This document shows positions 20,387 through 29,019 of a stretch of DNA of 64,000 nucleotides, one piece after another. Each line of letters begins with the position of its first letter. Positions within the stretch are counted from its first letter, which is position 1. The translations under genes were made by a program, and so were the position numbers. The stretch is taken from the NCBI GenBank assembly GCA_020248785.1, contig JADCGX010000137.1, forward strand, positions 1-64,000, written 5' to 3'. The DNA comes from Burkholderiales bacterium. GTDB lineage: Bacteria; Pseudomonadota; Gammaproteobacteria; Burkholderiales; Burkholderiaceae_F. The notes beneath the pieces were generated by a model. The model did not search any database, was not told the DNA's origin, and worked only from the letters and a program-made list of their open reading frames with translations.

Positions 20387-21679
20387 TCAGGGAGCGCGGC
20401 CGCCACGCAGGTGCGCGCGCAGCTTGTGCAAGCGCGCGAAGACCCAGCTGAAACGTTCGGACAGGAACCGATAGACCGAGGCGCCCACGAGCGTTCCGAG
20501 CGCGACCGAGGCAACGACGAATACGACCGTGATCATCCCCTCGACGCCGGCCGCGCGGTCGCTCAGCATGCGCGCGACGCTGAGCAGCCCAAGCGACCCG
20601 GGCACGACCAGCCAGAAGCTCGGCAGCCAGGTGACGACCGACGGCGGGCCGCCGAAACGCTGTTGGATCAGATAGCTTGCCGGCACAGCGACGGCCATTC
20701 CGAAAAAGCCGCTGATCTCGGCACCGAACACGCTCGCGGCGCCGCGCTGCGCGGCGAACGCCGCCAAGGCGACGATCAAGATCCAGCCAAGCGAATTGCG
20801 CGGTGCCGAGAAGTGCAGGAACACGCCGACGCAGAACACCAGCACGCCCGCCCACGAGGCCGACGGCAGCTTGACGAACTGCGCACTGGCGTGAAGCAGA
20901 TTCTCCGGCTGCACGCCCATGAGCGCCGCGCCCGCCGCCAGCCCAAAGGCCAGCAGCACGAGCGTGACCAAGCCGGTGATAAGGCGGCTCGAACCGCTCA
21001 CCATGTCACCGTAGGCGAGTTCGACCATTCCGAGCGTCAGCATGCCGCCGGGAAGGAAGGTCACCAAGGGCGGTACCAGCGCGTGCAGTGGATCGACCGG
21101 CAGGCCGCGCTCGGCGCCATAAAAGACGGCCGCGGAGACCGCGGTGGCGGCAACGACGGGCAGCGGGACGGAAAAGAGAGTCCGCTCGCGCACCGCCGCC
21201 TTCAGCAAGCCGACCATCAGGCCAAGCACGGCGGCGGCCACGATGTTCGCCACAGTGGGCATCAGCACCATGGCGACACCAACGGCCAGAATCGTGTGAC
21301 CGAGCAGCGCCCCAAGGGCGCCAAAGCGCGGCGCCGCCCGCAAAATGTCGGTCAGGCAATCGAGTGCCTGGCGCGGGGTCACGCTTGCTTGCTGTGCCTG
21401 ACCGCCGAGCCGATACAACTCGGCAATCTGATCCAGACGCAAAGGCTGCCTTGGGCCTTCGGCCAGCGTCACGCGCTCGGACACCTGGTCGTGGACCGTA
21501 ATGAAGATCGCGGTCGGCAGCACAACCACGCGCGTCTTGCCCATGCCATAGGCCAGCGCTAAGCGGCGCAGCAGCAACTCGATCTCGGACGTCTGCTCGC
21601 CGCAGGCTAGGTACGCCTGCCCGAGCCGGAACATGAGTTCCAGCACGAGCCCCGTATCGTGCGTTGTCGGCTCGCTCAT
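20387..21679 (-). CDS. ThrE-type threonine/serine exporter family protein
   Basis: 430 residues. A soluble N-terminal half (DUF1212-like: LVLELMFRLGQAYLACGEQ, then RVVVLPTAIFITVHD) leads to about ten membrane helices (LVTFLPGGMLTLGMVELAYG, FFGMAVAVPASYLIQQRFGG, WLPSFWLVVPGSLGLLSV). Both ThrE halves (DUF1212 and DUF3815) are fused in one chain. In Corynebacterium, ThrE exports threonine and serine; substrates in proteobacteria are less certain. The ATG at 21679 has a CAGG-type ribosome-binding site. It is followed by the nitrobindin-like gene. Confidence 0.85.
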   Translation of the reverse strand: MSEPTTHDTGLVLELMFRLGQAYLACGEQTSEIELLLRRLALAYGMGKTRVVVLPTAIFITVHDQVSERVTLAEGPRQPLRLDQIAELYRLGGQAQQASVTPRQALDCLTDILRAAPRFGALGALLGHTILAVGVAMVLMPTVANIVAAAVLGLMVGLLKAAVRERTLFSVPLPVVAATAVSAAVFYGAERGLPVDPLHALVPPLVTFLPGGMLTLGMVELAYGDMVSGSSRLITGLVTLVLLAFGLAAGAALMGVQPENLLHASAQFVKLPSASWAGVLVFCVGVFLHFSAPRNSLGWILIVALAAFAAQRGAASVFGAEISGFFGMAVAVPASYLIQQRFGGPPSVVTWLPSFWLVVPGSLGLLSVARMLSDRAAGVEGMITVVFVVASVALGTLVGASVYRFLSERFSWVFARLHKLRAHLRGGRAP

Positions 21680-21817
21680 GCGGACCTGCGTGCCAGCCAG
21701 ACGCGCCGTGGCCGGCGCGACCGCGACCGCCGCGGCAGCCGCAACGCCGACACCCGTAGGTGACCGTCAACGTGCGCGCCACTGGCGCGCGGTGGCGTCA
21801 TGGCGCGTTGACCACGC

Positions 21818-23305
21818 CTAGCTGGCCGCGGCCGCCGCGCGCGACAGCAGGAACTCCGAAAGCAAGGGAACGGGCCTGCCGGTGGCACCCTTCGCGTCGC
21901 CTGAGACCGACGACGTCCCCGCGATGTCGAGGTGCGCCCACTTGTACTTGCGCGTGAAGTGCGACAAGAACAGCGCGGCGGTGACAGCGCCGGCCGGCGG
22001 GCCGCCAAGATTGCTCATGTCAGCGAAGTTGCTCTTCAACTGGCCCTGATAGTCGTCCCACAACGGCATCTGCCAGGCACGGTCGCCGGTCGCATGCCCG
22101 GCCGCCAGCAGTTCGGCCGCCAGCGCCTCGTCGTTGGCAAACAAGCCGCTTGCATGCGCTCCCAGCGCGATGACGCAGGCCCCGGTGAGCGTTGCGATGT
22201 CGATCACGCAGGCGGGCTCGAAGCGCTCGGCGTAGGTCAAGGCGTCGCACAGCACCAGACGACCCTCTGCGTCCGTGTTCAGGATCTCGATCGTGATGCC
22301 GGCCATGGAGCGCACCACGTCACCCGGGCGGCTCGCATTGCCGCCCGGCATGTTCTCCACCGCCATGACGAGCCCGACGAGGTTGATCGGCAGCCCGAGT
22401 CGCGCAACCGTGCGAAACAGCCCGAGCACGGTGCCACCACCGCACATGTCGTATTTCATCTCGTCGAGGTTGGCTCCTGGCTTCAGCGACACGCCTCCGG
22501 TGTCGAACGTCATGCCTTTGCCCACCAGCACGATGGGCTTGGACGCGCCGCCCTTCGAGTACTTCATCACGATGAACTTGCAGGGCGAATACGACGCGCG
22601 CCCCACCGACAGCGCCGATTGCATGCCGAGCGCCTCCATGTCGGCACGTTCGAGGATCTCGACTTCAAAGCCGAGTTCCTTGCCCATGGCCACCGCGGTG
22701 TCCGCCATGTAGGCCGGATTGCACACATTGCCGCCGAGGTTGCCGAGGTCTTTGGTCAGCGCCATACCCTCGGCGACCGCAAGGCCGGTACGCACGGCCT
22801 CGTCCAGTTCCGAGTTGGCGCCGCCGACCAGCAGGCTCAGCTTGCGGGCGCCACGTGGCGCCGGCGGGTTGGCGCGCGGGGCATCGAACTTGTAAGCCGC
22901 GTCGGCCAGCAACCGTGCCGACGTCTGCACCCGCCAGGCCAGCCCGCGGTTCGGCACGTCGACCTCGACCAGCGCCACGGCCGCGTCCGCGACCGGGCCG
23001 GCGGCGAGCGCGCGACCGGCCCCGCTCACGGCGTCGCGAAAGGAGCGGTCGCCAAGCGCCGTGCGCGCCCCCAGGCTCACCAGCAGCACCCGGTCGGCGC
23101 CTACGCCAGCCAGCGACGGAAACAGCAGTGTTGCCCCGGCCTTGCCGTCAAGGTCGCCCCGCGCAAGCGCCGCGCTGAGCGTGCCGCCCGCGGCGCGGTC
23201 GACCGCGTCGGCCGCGCTCGTCAAGCTGCCGTCGGCGAAAGCGCCGATCACGAGGGTGCCTGTCTTGGCGCCGGTGACGGCGGCGCCGGAAACGGAAATC
23301 TCCAT
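21818..23305 (-). CDS. pepA: Leucyl aminopeptidase PepA (M17)
   Basis: 495 residues. The catalytic C-terminal domain has GKGMTFDTGGVSLKPG (metal and catalytic Lys), KYDMCGGGTVLG, and NTDAEGRLVLCDALTYAE, the M17 signature. ATLTGACVIALG and MPLWDDYQ are further conserved blocks. The N-terminal half is the macro-like domain, which in E. coli PepA also binds DNA. It is a cytosolic hexameric metallopeptidase that releases N-terminal residues from peptides. GGAG seven bases before the ATG supports the start. A second M17 enzyme lies 2.2 kb away on the other side of an AbgT transporter. Confidence 0.93.
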   Translation of the reverse strand: MEISVSGAAVTGAKTGTLVIGAFADGSLTSAADAVDRAAGGTLSAALARGDLDGKAGATLLFPSLAGVGADRVLLVSLGARTALGDRSFRDAVSGAGRALAAGPVADAAVALVEVDVPNRGLAWRVQTSARLLADAAYKFDAPRANPPAPRGARKLSLLVGGANSELDEAVRTGLAVAEGMALTKDLGNLGGNVCNPAYMADTAVAMGKELGFEVEILERADMEALGMQSALSVGRASYSPCKFIVMKYSKGGASKPIVLVGKGMTFDTGGVSLKPGANLDEMKYDMCGGGTVLGLFRTVARLGLPINLVGLVMAVENMPGGNASRPGDVVRSMAGITIEILNTDAEGRLVLCDALTYAERFEPACVIDIATLTGACVIALGAHASGLFANDEALAAELLAAGHATGDRAWQMPLWDDYQGQLKSNFADMSNLGGPPAGAVTAALFLSHFTRKYKWAHLDIAGTSSVSGDAKGATGRPVPLLSEFLLSRAAAAAS

Positions 23306-23486
23306 CCTGCAACTCCGATCATTGGGTGAAGCCGACGCCGGCGACCCAAGGTCGCCGGCGCAGCGGGAACTAGGACGGGGATGTCATCCGATGGCAGGCT
23401 TCGTCGGCATACCGGCACGACCGAGATTCCTCATGACGGCGAGGCCGGTTTGGCGCGACGCCCGGTTCAGCCCGCTGGCGCACACG

Positions 23487-25037
23487 CTAGATGCCCCAGG
23501 GAAGGCCGAGCAGTTGCCAGCCGATGAGCAGCGCCAGCCACACGGCCGCAATGGCGAGCACATACGGCAACATCAGGGCGATGACGGTGCCCACACCGGC
23601 GTCCTTCACGTACTTCTGACAGAACACCACGATCATCGCGAAGTACGCGTTCAACGGTGTGACCGAATTCATCGGCGAATCGCCGACGCGGTAGGCCGCC
23701 AGCACGGCGTCGGGCGACACCCCGAGCTTCATCAGCAGGGGCACGAAGATCGGCGCGAAGATCGCCCACTTGGGCACCGCCCCGGTGATGATCAGATCGA
23801 GGATGTAAACCACGATCACGAAGCCGACCATCAGCCACACCGCGTCAAGATTGGCCTGCTGCAACACGTTGGCCAGCGAGATGGCCGCCAGCGGCGCGAG
23901 GTTGGTGTAGTTGAAGTAGGCCAGGAACTGGCTGATGATCAGCAGCAGAAAAATCAGGCCGCTCAGGCTGGCGATCGACTTCTGGATGGCGTTGATCACA
24001 TCGACGGACGTCTTCATCGTCTTGGCGCCGATGCCATAGCCGATACCGGAGGCCAGGAAGACAAGCGCGATCGTCACGATCAGACTGTTCATGAACGGGG
24101 AGTTGCCGATCACCGAACCGGTCTGCGGGTTGCGCAGCGGCGCGCCGGTCGGCAGCGTCAAGGCGGCAACGAAGGCCAGCGCCAGCACCAGGCCGACGCC
24201 GGCGTACTTCAGGCCCTTGTACTCGTCGGCCGTCAGGACATTGTCGCCTTCGACTTGGTAGTCGCCCGTGTACTTGCCAAGGCGCGGCTCGACGATCCGA
24301 TTGTTGACCAGCACGACCAGGGCCATCATGACGATCACCGAGGCGATCGAGAACCACAGGTTCGACAGCAAGTCGATCGACTTGCTTGGATCGATCAGAT
24401 GGATTGCATCGTTGGTGATGCCGACGAGAATGCCGTCGATTGGCACGACCATCACATTGACCAGGAACACGCTCGCAACCGCCGCGAAGGCCAACGCGAG
24501 GCCGGCCAGGGGGTGGCGACCGACGCTGATGAAAGCGGCGCCCGCGAGCGGAATCAGCACAAGGTAACCCGCGTCGGCCGCGATACTGGAGACGATGCCG
24601 ACGAAACACAGAATCCAGGTCAGAGCCGCCGGCGGCGACACGATCACGAGCTTGCGGATCAGCGCCTTGACCAGGCCGGAGGCCTCGGCCACTCCGACGC
24701 CCACCATGGCGACGATGATCACACCCACCGCCTGAAAGCCCATGAAGTTGCTGACGACACCGGTGAACATGAAGCGGATGCCATCAGCGGTCAGCAGGCT
24801 GCGCGCCGCGGTGGTCACGGTATCCAGCTTGTGCGTCTCGGGATTGATCACCCGGTAGGTGATGCCGACGCCCAGCAGGTAGAAAACGTGCGACAGCACG
24901 ATGACCGCAGCGATCAGGATCAAGAAGATCACGACCGGATGCGGCACCTTGTTACCGACCCGCTCGACCACATCGAGCAACTTCTGCATCCCGCTCTTGG
25001 GCCCATCGCCCTGCGGCGCTTCCACGGCAGCTGTCAT
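23487..25037 (-). CDS. AbgT-family transporter (p-aminobenzoyl-glutamate type)
   Basis: 516 residues with about ten to twelve membrane segments. It starts MTAAVEAPQGDG and then VGNKVPHPVVIFLILIAAVI, typical of AbgT, with SSIAADAGYLVLIPLAGAA and GDSPMNSVTPLNAYFAMIVV as conserved pore regions. The ATG at 25037 has GAGAGGAAG just upstream; the long upstream extension of the frame lies over the divergent M17 gene and is not used. Family members import p-aminobenzoyl-glutamate or related acyl-amino acids, or export sulfonamides; which applies here is unknown. Flanking M17 peptidases suggest that the imported substrate has an amide bond to be hydrolysed. Confidence 0.9.
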   Translation of the reverse strand: MTAAVEAPQGDGPKSGMQKLLDVVERVGNKVPHPVVIFLILIAAVIVLSHVFYLLGVGITYRVINPETHKLDTVTTAARSLLTADGIRFMFTGVVSNFMGFQAVGVIIVAMVGVGVAEASGLVKALIRKLVIVSPPAALTWILCFVGIVSSIAADAGYLVLIPLAGAAFISVGRHPLAGLALAFAAVASVFLVNVMVVPIDGILVGITNDAIHLIDPSKSIDLLSNLWFSIASVIVMMALVVLVNNRIVEPRLGKYTGDYQVEGDNVLTADEYKGLKYAGVGLVLALAFVAALTLPTGAPLRNPQTGSVIGNSPFMNSLIVTIALVFLASGIGYGIGAKTMKTSVDVINAIQKSIASLSGLIFLLLIISQFLAYFNYTNLAPLAAISLANVLQQANLDAVWLMVGFVIVVYILDLIITGAVPKWAIFAPIFVPLLMKLGVSPDAVLAAYRVGDSPMNSVTPLNAYFAMIVVFCQKYVKDAGVGTVIALMLPYVLAIAAVWLALLIGWQLLGLPWGI

Positions 25038-25506
25038 GACGCTTCCTCTCTCTTGTTTCGCTTGATTGCCGTTCTGACCGACCGGCTCGCTGGCTGACTG
25101 GCGACCCGCAACGCACACCCGGCGCCTTGGGCCCGGCGCGCCGCAGGTTCGATCCACGATGCGCCGCGGCCCGTTCGGCCGGAGGCAAGCACCAACGCGC
25201 CGGCAGCGCTCATGCGTGCGGTGATCCCGGCGGCGCGGGGAGTGTGCGAGCAGGCGATTGCGCACGCAATGTGCGCTTGCCAAAGGCGTCTTTCCAATAT
25301 CCGAATAGGCATGCGTCTGAAAAGTCCGCAAAGTGCTTGGCGGATCGCAAGCGCGGATGACGTTGCGTGCCGGCGGCAGGCGTTCTCGTCGGTCGGCCGA
25401 TGGCGATCGAAGTTCGTTGCGGCCGGCCCGCGGCGCGCGCCGAAGCTCTGGCGCCCGTGCGAGGCGGCATCGATGCGGGTTTGTCAAACGTGGAAGGGGT
25501 TGTGGT
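25038..25506. other. Divergent promoter region, abgT-like gene / M17 peptidase
   Basis: 469 bases separate the two divergent starts, so both promoters should lie here. A perfect 6-base inverted repeat, GCGCAC (25260-25265) and GTGCGC (25271-25276) with a 5-base spacer, lies near the middle and could be an operator or hairpin. An AT-richer patch (about 25291-25320) is the best place for a promoter. No gene with family similarity was found. Confidence 0.4.
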
Positions 25507-27021
25507 ATGTCGAAGAAGCCGAAGTCGCCTGGCGTGAATCCGGTGCCCTCACTGAGCGAGGTGCGCGCCATCAAGGTCAATATCGCCCAGGACGTTCCGG
25601 ATACGGCGAGCGCCGTGGGCATCGCGGTCGCCGGTCGCGGCACCGTGCCGCGGCAGCTTGGCGTGGACCGCGATGCGTTGGCTGCGGCGGGATTCGAGGG
25701 CAAGCTCGGGCAGACGTTCGTCGTTGCGCGTGACAAGCGGCGCGTGCTGATCGCAGTGGGCGTCGGCGACACGGCGCTCGACGTGGCGAGTCTGCGCAAC
25801 GCGGCAGCGGCGTTCACACGCGCGGCGTCCCGCCATGCCCGTCTGGCCACCGGGCTCATCGATGCCGCGGACGGCCTCGCGCCGGCCGTCGCGGCCGAGG
25901 CCGTCACCGAGGGCGTACTCCTCGCGCGATACCGCTACGAGCAGCGCAAACACCGCAAGAGCGATGTGCCGCTGGCGGATCTCACGCTGGTCACGTCCGC
26001 AGAGCGCGCCAAGCCCGCCGCCACCGGCGTGGCGCGCGGCAAGGCCATGGCAGCGGCGGCGATGTTGGCGCGCGATCTGGCCAACGCACCCGCGCTGGAG
26101 CTGACGGCAACCCGCATCGCCGAGGTCGCCCAGGACGTCGCACGCGAGCGCGGGCTGCAGATCGAAGTGTTCGGCAAGGCGGAACTCGAGAAGCTGGGCT
26201 GCGGCGGGATGCTGGGCGTCAATGCCGGCAGCACCGAGCCGCCGCGCATGGTGAAGCTCACCTACAAGCCGAAGGCCAAGAGCAAGGGTCATCTGGCCAT
26301 GGTCGGCAAGGGCCTGATGTACGACTCGGGGGGCATCAATATCAAGCCGCGCGAGGGCATGCAGTTGTTCATGAAAATGGATATGGCCGGTGCCGCGGCC
26401 GTGCTCGGCGCCATGTCCGTGCTGCGCGATCTGAACTGCCCCAGCACGGTCACCGGCTTTCTCATGTGCACGGACAACATGCCGTCGGGATCGGCGCTGA
26501 AAATGGGCGACGTGCTGACGCAGCGCAACGGCAAGACGGTCGAGATCCACAACACCGACGCCGAGGGACGGCTCATCCTCGCCGATGGTCTTTCGCTCGC
26601 GGCAGAGATGAAGCCAGATGCCGTCGTCAACATCGGCACGCTCACGGGCGCGATCCTCGCCGCCTTGGGTGAACATCTGACCGGCGTGTTTTCCAATCAC
26701 GACGGCTTCGCGGCCCAGGTCAAGGCATCGGCGACGCGCGTGGACGAGAGCGTCTGGCGAATGCCGCTGGATCGCCGGTATCGTAAACAGATCGACTCGG
26801 CCATCGCCGACCTGCGCAACATGGGCGATGCGCAGCCCGGCGCGATCACGGCCGCGCTGTACCTCGAGGAATTCGTCGACGGCATCGCATGGACGCACTT
26901 CGACATTTGCGGAACGATGAAGGTGGATGCCGACGATGCATGGCGCTCCAAGGGCGCCACGGGCGTCTGCGCCCGCCTGTTGGCGGATCTCGCCGTGAAC
27001 TTCGTGCCGCCATCGCACTGA
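25507..27021 (+). CDS. Second M17-family leucyl aminopeptidase
   Basis: 504 residues. It carries the M17 core: GKGLMYDSGGINIKP, MKMDMAGAAAVLGAM, TDNMPSGSALKMGDVL, NTDAEGRLILADGLSLAAE and IGTLTGAILAALGEH. The metal-binding Asp/Glu residues and the catalytic Lys and Arg are in place. The ATG at 25507 is preceded by GGAAGGGG; the frame is open upstream, but that part lacks similarity. It differs clearly from PepA at 21818-23305 (for example GLMYDSGG against GMTFDTGG), so it is not a tandem duplicate. It is divergent from the AbgT gene and 146 bases upstream of an SLC13 permease on the same strand. Confidence 0.92.
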   Translation: MSKKPKSPGVNPVPSLSEVRAIKVNIAQDVPDTASAVGIAVAGRGTVPRQLGVDRDALAAAGFEGKLGQTFVVARDKRRVLIAVGVGDTALDVASLRNAAAAFTRAASRHARLATGLIDAADGLAPAVAAEAVTEGVLLARYRYEQRKHRKSDVPLADLTLVTSAERAKPAATGVARGKAMAAAAMLARDLANAPALELTATRIAEVAQDVARERGLQIEVFGKAELEKLGCGGMLGVNAGSTEPPRMVKLTYKPKAKSKGHLAMVGKGLMYDSGGINIKPREGMQLFMKMDMAGAAAVLGAMSVLRDLNCPSTVTGFLMCTDNMPSGSALKMGDVLTQRNGKTVEIHNTDAEGRLILADGLSLAAEMKPDAVVNIGTLTGAILAALGEHLTGVFSNHDGFAAQVKASATRVDESVWRMPLDRRYRKQIDSAIADLRNMGDAQPGAITAALYLEEFVDGIAWTHFDICGTMKVDADDAWRSKGATGVCARLLADLAVNFVPPSH

Positions 27022-27167
27022 TCTTGTCGGCCGGTCGCGTGTGGCACGCAGCCTCGGGATCGGTCCGGATTTGCTTGTACCCGAGGCCAGTGCCCGTTGC
27101 CGGGCCTGGCCGACGCGCGTCTGTTTACGCGGAAACCTGTTCACGAGCCAACCGATAGGGTGAAGCC

Positions 27168-28976
27168 TTGAGCGACATCACGTTTCTTTTCCTGATCATC
27201 GCCGTCGTCATCGTGCTGTTCGTCACCGAGAAGGTGCCGGTGGTCATCGTCGCGCTCGGCACGGCACTGGCGCTGTACTTCACCGGCATCCTGGAGTTTC
27301 GTCAGGCGCTTGGCGGGCTGGGCGACCCGACCACGATTTTCATCGCCTCCTTGTTCGTCGTCAGCGCCGGCCTCGAAGTAACGGGCGTAACGGCCTGGGC
27401 CGGGCAGTTTCTGATCAACAAGGTGGGCGACAGCCGGGTGCGTCAGTTGTCCCTGATCATGCTCGCGGCGGCACTGCTGACGGCGCTGATCAGCCTGAAC
27501 GGCGCCATCGCGGCCTTGCTGCCGGTCGTGGTCGTGATGGCGGTGCGCCTGTCGCAACCGCCATCGCAATTGCTCATGCCCATGGTGTTCGCTTCGCATG
27601 CCGGCTCGATCCTGGCGCTGACCGGCTCGCCGGTGAACGTACTGGTGTCCGAGAAGTCGACCGAACTGGGCAGCGGCGGCTTCGGCTTCTTCGAGTTCGC
27701 GATCGCCGGCGTGCCGCTGCTGATCGGCACGATGATCATCCTCGTGCTGCTCGGAAAGAAGCTGCTGCCCAACACGCGCGGCGCTTCGATGCCGAGCGAC
27801 CTTTCGCAGCACGCGCGCACGCTGGTCGAGCAGTACCGGCTCCAGGGCAACACCTTCCAGCTGCGTGTGCGGGCCGGCTCGCCGCTGATCGGAACCATGC
27901 CCGCCGCGCTGGATCTCGGCGCCTACAGCGGCCTGAGCGTGATCGGCGCGCAAGCTGGCGACACCGGCCGGCCACTGGCCCGCGCCTTCACCGAAGGCGA
28001 CGTCCTGCTGGTGCGTGGTGAAGCCGAGGCCGCGGCCAGCTTCGCGACCGACCAGCATCTGGCCTTTGGTGCCGACGACGCCGAGCGCAACATGGCCGAC
28101 ATGCTGTTCAACCGCTCCTCCGGCTTGGCCGAGATCGTGATCCCGCCGCGCTCGGCGATGGTGGGACGCGAGGTGTTTCCAGGCATGGTCACCGAAAGCG
28201 GGGATCTGCTCATCCTCGCGGTGCAACGGCGCGGCGAGGACCTTGGTCCGGGCAAGTCGACGCTCGAGGTCGGCGACAGCATGCTGCTGCAGGGCACCTG
28301 GAGCGCGCTCGACAAGCGCCTGGCCGACCCCGAGGTGCTGGTCGTCGATTCGCCCGACGTCGTGCGCCGTCAGGCGATCCCCATGGGCGCCGGCGCCAAG
28401 GCCGCGATTGCCATTCTTGCCGCCATGGTGCTTGCGCTGGCGCTCAACCTCGTGCCCTCGGCGATCGCCGGCCTGGTTGCGGCTGTGGCCATGGTGCTGG
28501 TCGGCGTGCTGTCGGTCGAGCAGGCATACCGCTCGATCAACTGGACAACCGTCATCCTCGTCGGGGCAATGACGCCGCTGTCGGCGGCGATGTCCGAAAC
28601 CGGCGCTGCGCAACTGCTGGGCGACAAGCTGGTCAGCGTTGTCGGCGACGCCGGCCCCTATGCGCTGCTCGCCGGCCTATTCCTGCTCACCGCGGTCCTG
28701 GGACAGTTGATCAGCAACACCGCCACGGCGTTGATCATTATTCCGATCGGCGCGGCCGCCGCCCTTGAACTCGGCGTGTCGCCGCAGCCCGTGCTCATGT
28801 GCATCTGCATCGCCGCCGCAGCGTCGTTCCTCACCCCGGTGGCAACGCCCGTGAACCTGATGATCATGGGACCTGGCGGCTACAAGTTCGGTGACTACTG
28901 GAAGCTCGGCGTGTGCTGCATGGCTTGGTTCTTCGTTGTCGCCGTGCTCTTTGTGCCGATGATCTGGGGGTTCTGA
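27168..28976 (+). CDS. SLC13/DASS-family permease with two RCK_C domains
   Basis: 602 residues. The membrane halves (about 1-205 and 405-602) include FVTEKVPVVIVALGTALALY, SHAGSILALTGSPVNVLVSE, LISNTATALIIIPIGAAAAL and LTPVATPVNLMIMGPGGYKF, which are SLC13-type sodium/anion symporter motifs (the SNT- and TP-containing pairs). Two soluble TrkA-C/RCK_C domains lie between (about 220-310 and 315-395), usual for the bacterial SLC13 subgroup. Substrates may be dicarboxylates, sulfate or similar anions. The start is TTG with an AGGGTGAAG-like site upstream; no ATG gives a better N-terminus. It is convergent with the Mrp operon, with only 43 bases between the stops. Confidence 0.85.
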   Translation: MSDITFLFLIIAVVIVLFVTEKVPVVIVALGTALALYFTGILEFRQALGGLGDPTTIFIASLFVVSAGLEVTGVTAWAGQFLINKVGDSRVRQLSLIMLAAALLTALISLNGAIAALLPVVVVMAVRLSQPPSQLLMPMVFASHAGSILALTGSPVNVLVSEKSTELGSGGFGFFEFAIAGVPLLIGTMIILVLLGKKLLPNTRGASMPSDLSQHARTLVEQYRLQGNTFQLRVRAGSPLIGTMPAALDLGAYSGLSVIGAQAGDTGRPLARAFTEGDVLLVRGEAEAAASFATDQHLAFGADDAERNMADMLFNRSSGLAEIVIPPRSAMVGREVFPGMVTESGDLLILAVQRRGEDLGPGKSTLEVGDSMLLQGTWSALDKRLADPEVLVVDSPDVVRRQAIPMGAGAKAAIAILAAMVLALALNLVPSAIAGLVAAVAMVLVGVLSVEQAYRSINWTTVILVGAMTPLSAAMSETGAAQLLGDKLVSVVGDAGPYALLAGLFLLTAVLGQLISNTATALIIIPIGAAAALELGVSPQPVLMCICIAAAASFLTPVATPVNLMIMGPGGYKFGDYWKLGVCCMAWFFVVAVLFVPMIWGF

Positions 28977-29019
28977 TCGGCGTGCGACCGGCCATTTTCC
29001 GCAGGCGCGCAAGCACTGC

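Noticed and set aside
23061..25097. 678-residue plus-strand frame over the AbgT gene
   Set aside because: His/Asp/Arg-rich antisense frame without similarity; the minus strand encodes a clear membrane transporter.
25038..25907. Upstream extension of the AbgT frame
   Set aside because: Lies over the divergent M17 gene; the ATG at 25037 has a strong ribosome-binding site and the normal AbgT N-terminus.
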